The position numbers and the translations under genes were made by a program. 8,331 nucleotides of DNA from Bacteroidota bacterium. GTDB taxonomy: Bacteria; Bacteroidota; Bacteroidia; B-17B0; Aurantibacillaceae. Below are positions 6,069-8,331 of the stretch, piece by piece. The notes under the pieces were generated by a model. The model was given only the letters and a program-made list of their open reading frames with translations, was not told the origin of the DNA and did no database searches. Position 1 is the stretch's first letter. Each line of letters opens with the position of its first letter. The stretch covers positions 1 through 8,331 of the forward strand of contig JANYBY010000156.1 of the NCBI GenBank assembly GCA_025360565.1, in the 5' to 3' direction.

Positions 6069-6899
6069 ATGCGTACCCTTATTAAATTATCTTTTTTAGC
6101 GCTTTTCGTTTTCACTTTTTCCTTTTGTAAGGATGGAGATAAAACGGAAGACACTGTAGTTGAAGGCAACAGTACCAAGGACGCTGTTATGGAAACTAAG
6201 CTAAACGCGCAAAACGTGTTTAATTCGATGCCCGACAGAAAAGAAATTTTAAAATTAATTGATGAGCATAAGATCGAATACAATGCCGACCTTTTAGCCG
6301 ATCCGGGAATGGTACACAAATACACTTTGGAATCCTCAAAAGCGGCCAACTTAGGTATTTACGGTTCCGATTTGAGTATTGCCAGTTCGTTTGAACAAAC
6401 GCAAGAAAGTATGGTGTTTTTAAAGTGCGTAAATCTTTTAGCGGGAGACCTTGGGGTGAACAGCGCCTTCGATCAAAAAATGTTTGATAGAATGGAAGCT
6501 AACAAACAAAACAAAGATTCAACTTTAGAAATTATTACCGGTGCGTTTAAAACTGCCGACGAAATTTTAAAAACCGGCGATCGCCCTGCAACCTCTTCTA
6601 TTATTTTAGCCGGTGCGTGGGTCGAAGGCTTACATGTATCTTGCCAAATAGCTAAAAGTTTAAATGCAGAAGCAGTGGTTAAAAGTATTTTAAAACAAAA
6701 AGAATCCTTAAAAAATCTTATTATTTTATTAGATGCTTCAAATGTTGATGCAGGCTCTCAATATATTATAACCGATCTTAAAAATATTCAGGTTGCCTAT
6801 AAAGCCGCGGAGGCAACGGGAACTTATACTGCTGAAACCATTAAAGATATTTCTTCTGCTGCCGAAGCATTACGAAGAAAAATGGTTTCCGGCGTTTAA
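6069..6899 (+). CDS. Uncharacterised exported protein, putative lipoprotein
   Basis: A 276-aa protein with a hydrophobic N-terminus (MRTLIKLSFLALFVFTFSFC) followed by KDGDKTED. Cys20 could be lipidated, but Phe at -1 is unusual for a lipobox, so plain export is also possible. An acidic low-complexity linker (about 21-40) leads into a mainly helical domain from about 50 to the end. Conspicuous segments are NLGIYGSDLSIAS (94-106), FEQTQESMVFLKCVNLLAGDLG and ILAGAWVEGLHVSCQIAKS. Their appearance (GIYGSDLS, AGAWVEGL) suggests a conserved Bacteroidota family of unknown function; this is from memory of similar proteins, not a search. No enzyme motif is visible. It is 22 nt after the repeat-protein gene and 16 nt before the cyclase gene, on the same strand, and has its own likely -7 element. 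Confidence 0.72.
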   Translation: MRTLIKLSFLALFVFTFSFCKDGDKTEDTVVEGNSTKDAVMETKLNAQNVFNSMPDRKEILKLIDEHKIEYNADLLADPGMVHKYTLESSKAANLGIYGSDLSIASSFEQTQESMVFLKCVNLLAGDLGVNSAFDQKMFDRMEANKQNKDSTLEIITGAFKTADEILKTGDRPATSSIILAGAWVEGLHVSCQIAKSLNAEAVVKSILKQKESLKNLIILLDASNVDAGSQYIITDLKNIQVAYKAAEATGTYTAETIKDISSAAEALRRKMVSGV

Positions 6900-6915
6900 T
6901 TTTTTTCTTTTTTCT

Positions 6916-7542
6916 ATGAAAGTTATTGATCTGTCGCATTTACTTAATCCTGATATCACCGTTTTTCCGGGAACCGATAAACCTATTTTTGAAGAAATAG
7001 ATATTGAAGGTTATTCAGAGAAAAAAATAACCATGTTCTCGCATACGGCCACACACATGGATGCGCCAAGACATATTTTAAAAAACACAAAATCATTGGA
7101 TGATTTTACCATTGATAAATTTATTGGAAAAGGGATCGTAATTGATTGCAGAGCCCTTCAAGGAAAAACAATAAGCCTTTCTTTTTTAAAAAAATACGAA
7201 AGTAAAATTAAAAACGCCGAATTTATTTTGCTTAATTCTGGCTGGTCCTTAAAATGGAAAACAGAAAATTATTTTAATGATTTTCCTACACTAACCGAGG
7301 AGGCCGCGCGGTGGTTAACTCAATTTAAATTAAAAGGAATAGGCCTGGATTGCATTTCGCTGGATGAAGTATCGGATCTGAATTTGCCCAACCATAAAAT
7401 TGTTTTAAAAGAAGAGATCCTTATTATTGAAAACATGTGTAATATGGACAGCCTGCCCGAAGAATTTACCTTTCAGTGTTTTCCTTTAAAGATAGAATAT
7501 GCCGACGGCTCACCGATACGGGCGGTGGCGATTGTGAACTAA
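6916..7542 (+). CDS. Cyclase-family metal-dependent hydrolase (kynurenine formamidase-like)
   Basis: A 208-aa soluble cytoplasmic enzyme of the cyclase family (the fold of bacterial kynurenine formamidase KynB and isatin hydrolase). The metal site HTATHMDAPRH (43-53) gives H43, H47, D49 and H53. DLSH near the N-terminus, VFPG (16-19) and the C-terminal FPLKIEYADGSPIRAVAIV are also typical. These enzymes hydrolyse amide or lactam bonds such as N-formylkynurenine. No other tryptophan-degradation gene is present, so the substrate is uncertain. Start: ATG 6916 gives the usual N-terminus MKVIDLSH and normal length. An in-frame ATG at 6793 would add 41 residues encoded inside the preceding gene in another frame, so it was rejected. 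The gene follows the putative lipoprotein by 16 nt (T-rich) and meets the minus-strand gene with 3 nt between stops. Confidence 0.88.
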   Translation: MKVIDLSHLLNPDITVFPGTDKPIFEEIDIEGYSEKKITMFSHTATHMDAPRHILKNTKSLDDFTIDKFIGKGIVIDCRALQGKTISLSFLKKYESKIKNAEFILLNSGWSLKWKTENYFNDFPTLTEEAARWLTQFKLKGIGLDCISLDEVSDLNLPNHKIVLKEEILIIENMCNMDSLPEEFTFQCFPLKIEYADGSPIRAVAIVN

Positions 7543-7545
7543 GTT

Positions 7546-8049
7546 CTACTTCTTGGGTAGCTTTTTAATGATCGTATCATTTCTGTACAATACTTTTTCC
7601 ATTAAAATTCCCAGGGTGTCGTAATAACACCACACGCTGTCCTGCCTGTTATCCTTATAAAAACCTTCGTAACGTTTTTTTCCGTTTCCTAAAAAAGTAA
7701 CGTTAAGCCCGTGTCTTTTTCCTTTATCAAAATGCAATTCGCTCCATAACAATCCGCTTGGGTAAAAGGACATCCACTGCCCGTGCCGCTGCCCAAACCT
7801 GAAAAAGCCTTTGAACTTTATTATTCCGTTTCCATATTTATCTACGTAATCTCCGGTGTAAGTGCTATCGGGCGGCATAATGAGTAAAGGATTGACCCTT
7901 TTCATTGAATCCACCTTTATTTTTTGCGATACTTTAGAAAGCGAGTCGGCAATTATTTTTTCCTTTTCGCTTTCTTCCTTTGTCGCTTCGTTCTTACAGG
8001 AAATAAAAAGTAATGTTGTTACAATGATCAGTGCATTTATTTTTTTCAT
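7546..8049 (-). CDS. Small lipoprotein with three MORN_2/YwqK-type repeats
   Basis: A 167-aa protein with a lipoprotein signal (LLFISC, Cys18). A charged, probably helical linker (22-50, Lys/Glu/Ser rich) follows, and then three MORN_2 repeats at about 88-160: RHGQWMSFYPSG, RHGLNVTFLGNG and QDSVWCYYDTLG, each followed by a G/L-x-F/Y-x-K/D-N/G-K/R turn. A partial unit (KYGNGIIKFKGFF, 71-83) precedes them. It is likely membrane-anchored in the periplasm or at the cell surface; the role is unknown. It starts 6 nt after the stop of the polyprenyl synthase gene, so the two are probably cotranscribed. It resembles the long repeat protein at 4301-6046 in repeat type only. ATG 8049 is supported by the well-formed signal sequence that follows directly. 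Confidence 0.85.
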   Translation of the reverse strand: MKKINALIIVTTLLFISCKNEATKEESEKEKIIADSLSKVSQKIKVDSMKRVNPLLIMPPDSTYTGDYVDKYGNGIIKFKGFFRFGQRHGQWMSFYPSGLLWSELHFDKGKRHGLNVTFLGNGKKRYEGFYKDNRQDSVWCYYDTLGILMEKVLYRNDTIIKKLPKK

Positions 8050-8055
8050 ATCACA

Positions 8056-8331
8056 TTATTTTTTTCGTTCAATGGCGTAAACCAATAATTTTTCCAAACT
8101 TTTGTTCGCGGCATTTTCAGGTAATTTTTTTAAAACCTCAAGGGCTTTATCTTTGTATTCGTTCATTATTTTATTTGCGTATTCAATGCCACCTTTTTCT
8201 ATCACAAAATTAATTACCTTTTTTACTTGTTCGCTTTCCTCGTTATGATTTTTAATAATATTTATGATCTTTCTTTTTTCCAACCAGCTGCTTTTATTTA
8301 AAGCGTAAATTAAAGGCAAGGTCATTTTCTT
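8056..8331 (-). CDS. Polyprenyl diphosphate synthase, C-terminal end (5' part beyond the window)
   Basis: The last 91 codons of a trans-isoprenyl diphosphate synthase. It begins KKMTLPLIYALN, the helix that follows the second aspartate-rich motif in octaprenyl/farnesyl-type synthases (there GK-x-TLP-x-x-x-A-L). Helical sequence with the closing LEVLKKLPENAANKSLEKLLVYAIERKK follows, matching the usual C-terminal helices. These enzymes extend allylic diphosphates with IPP to make quinone side chains or carrier lipids. The chain-length-determining and DDxxD motifs are outside the window, so the product length cannot be told. The frame stays open to base 8331. The TAA at 8056-8058 is 6 nt from the next ATG on the same strand. 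Confidence 0.88.
   Translation of the reverse strand, partial: KKMTLPLIYALNKSSWLEKRKIINIIKNHNEESEQVKKVINFVIEKGGIEYANKIMNEYKDKALEVLKKLPENAANKSLEKLLVYAIERKK

Noticed and set aside
5864..6349. 161-aa open frame on the minus strand
   Set aside because: It runs antisense across the end of the repeat protein and the start of the putative lipoprotein gene, both well supported. Its product is low-complexity with no recognisable domain.
6793..6915. N-terminal extension of the cyclase gene from ATG 6793
   Set aside because: The extra 41 residues are an out-of-frame reading of the conserved end of the preceding gene, and the family N-terminus (VIDLSH) begins right after ATG 6916.
6900..6915. Poly-T tract as an intrinsic terminator after the putative lipoprotein gene
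   Set aside because: The T-rich stretch is not preceded by a GC-rich hairpin, and the next gene begins directly after it.

Overview
The window looks like chromosomal DNA of a Bacteroidota bacterium, probably Flavobacteriia- or Sphingobacteriia-like. The evidence is AT-rich coding sequence, signal peptides and lipobox cysteines typical of the phylum, start codons mostly without Shine-Dalgarno sequences, and TAnnTTTG -7 elements of the Bacteroidota sigma factor just upstream of two genes. YwqK/MORN_2 repeat proteins, common in this phylum, also fit. I cannot name the species.

Layout, left to right. (1) 3-818: 3' part of lepA (elongation factor 4), running in from the left edge. (2) 866-1521: a two-gene toxin-antitoxin-like module, a 68-aa putative antitoxin followed by a PIN-domain RNase overlapping it by 4 nt (GTGA). 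A -7 element and a small palindrome lie just upstream. (3) 1558-4208: a polytopic GT39/ArnT-like glycosyltransferase overlapping by 4 nt (ATGA) a secreted GH16 glycoside hydrolase. (4) 4301-7542: a secreted 581-aa protein made almost wholly of about 21 MORN_2/YwqK repeats, an uncharacterised putative lipoprotein, and a cyclase (kynurenine-formamidase-like) family metal hydrolase, all on the + strand with gaps of 22 and 16 nt. (5) 8331-7546, minus strand: the C-terminal end of a polyprenyl diphosphate synthase followed 6 nt later by a small lipoprotein with three MORN_2 repeats. The plus and minus blocks converge with 3 nt between their stop codons.

Working together: the toxin-antitoxin pair and the GT39-GH16 pair are the two sets whose overlaps suggest translational coupling and shared function. 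LepA (translation), polyprenyl synthase (isoprenoid carrier or quinone side chain) and cyclase appear to be ordinary housekeeping or metabolic genes. No rRNA, tRNA, CRISPR array, insertion sequence or strong intrinsic terminator was seen. No intergenic stretch exceeds 92 nt. I see no clear new multi-gene system. The most unusual items are the long secreted YwqK repeat protein with its neighbouring unknown lipoprotein, the coupled GT39-GH16 pair, and the non-canonical antitoxin.
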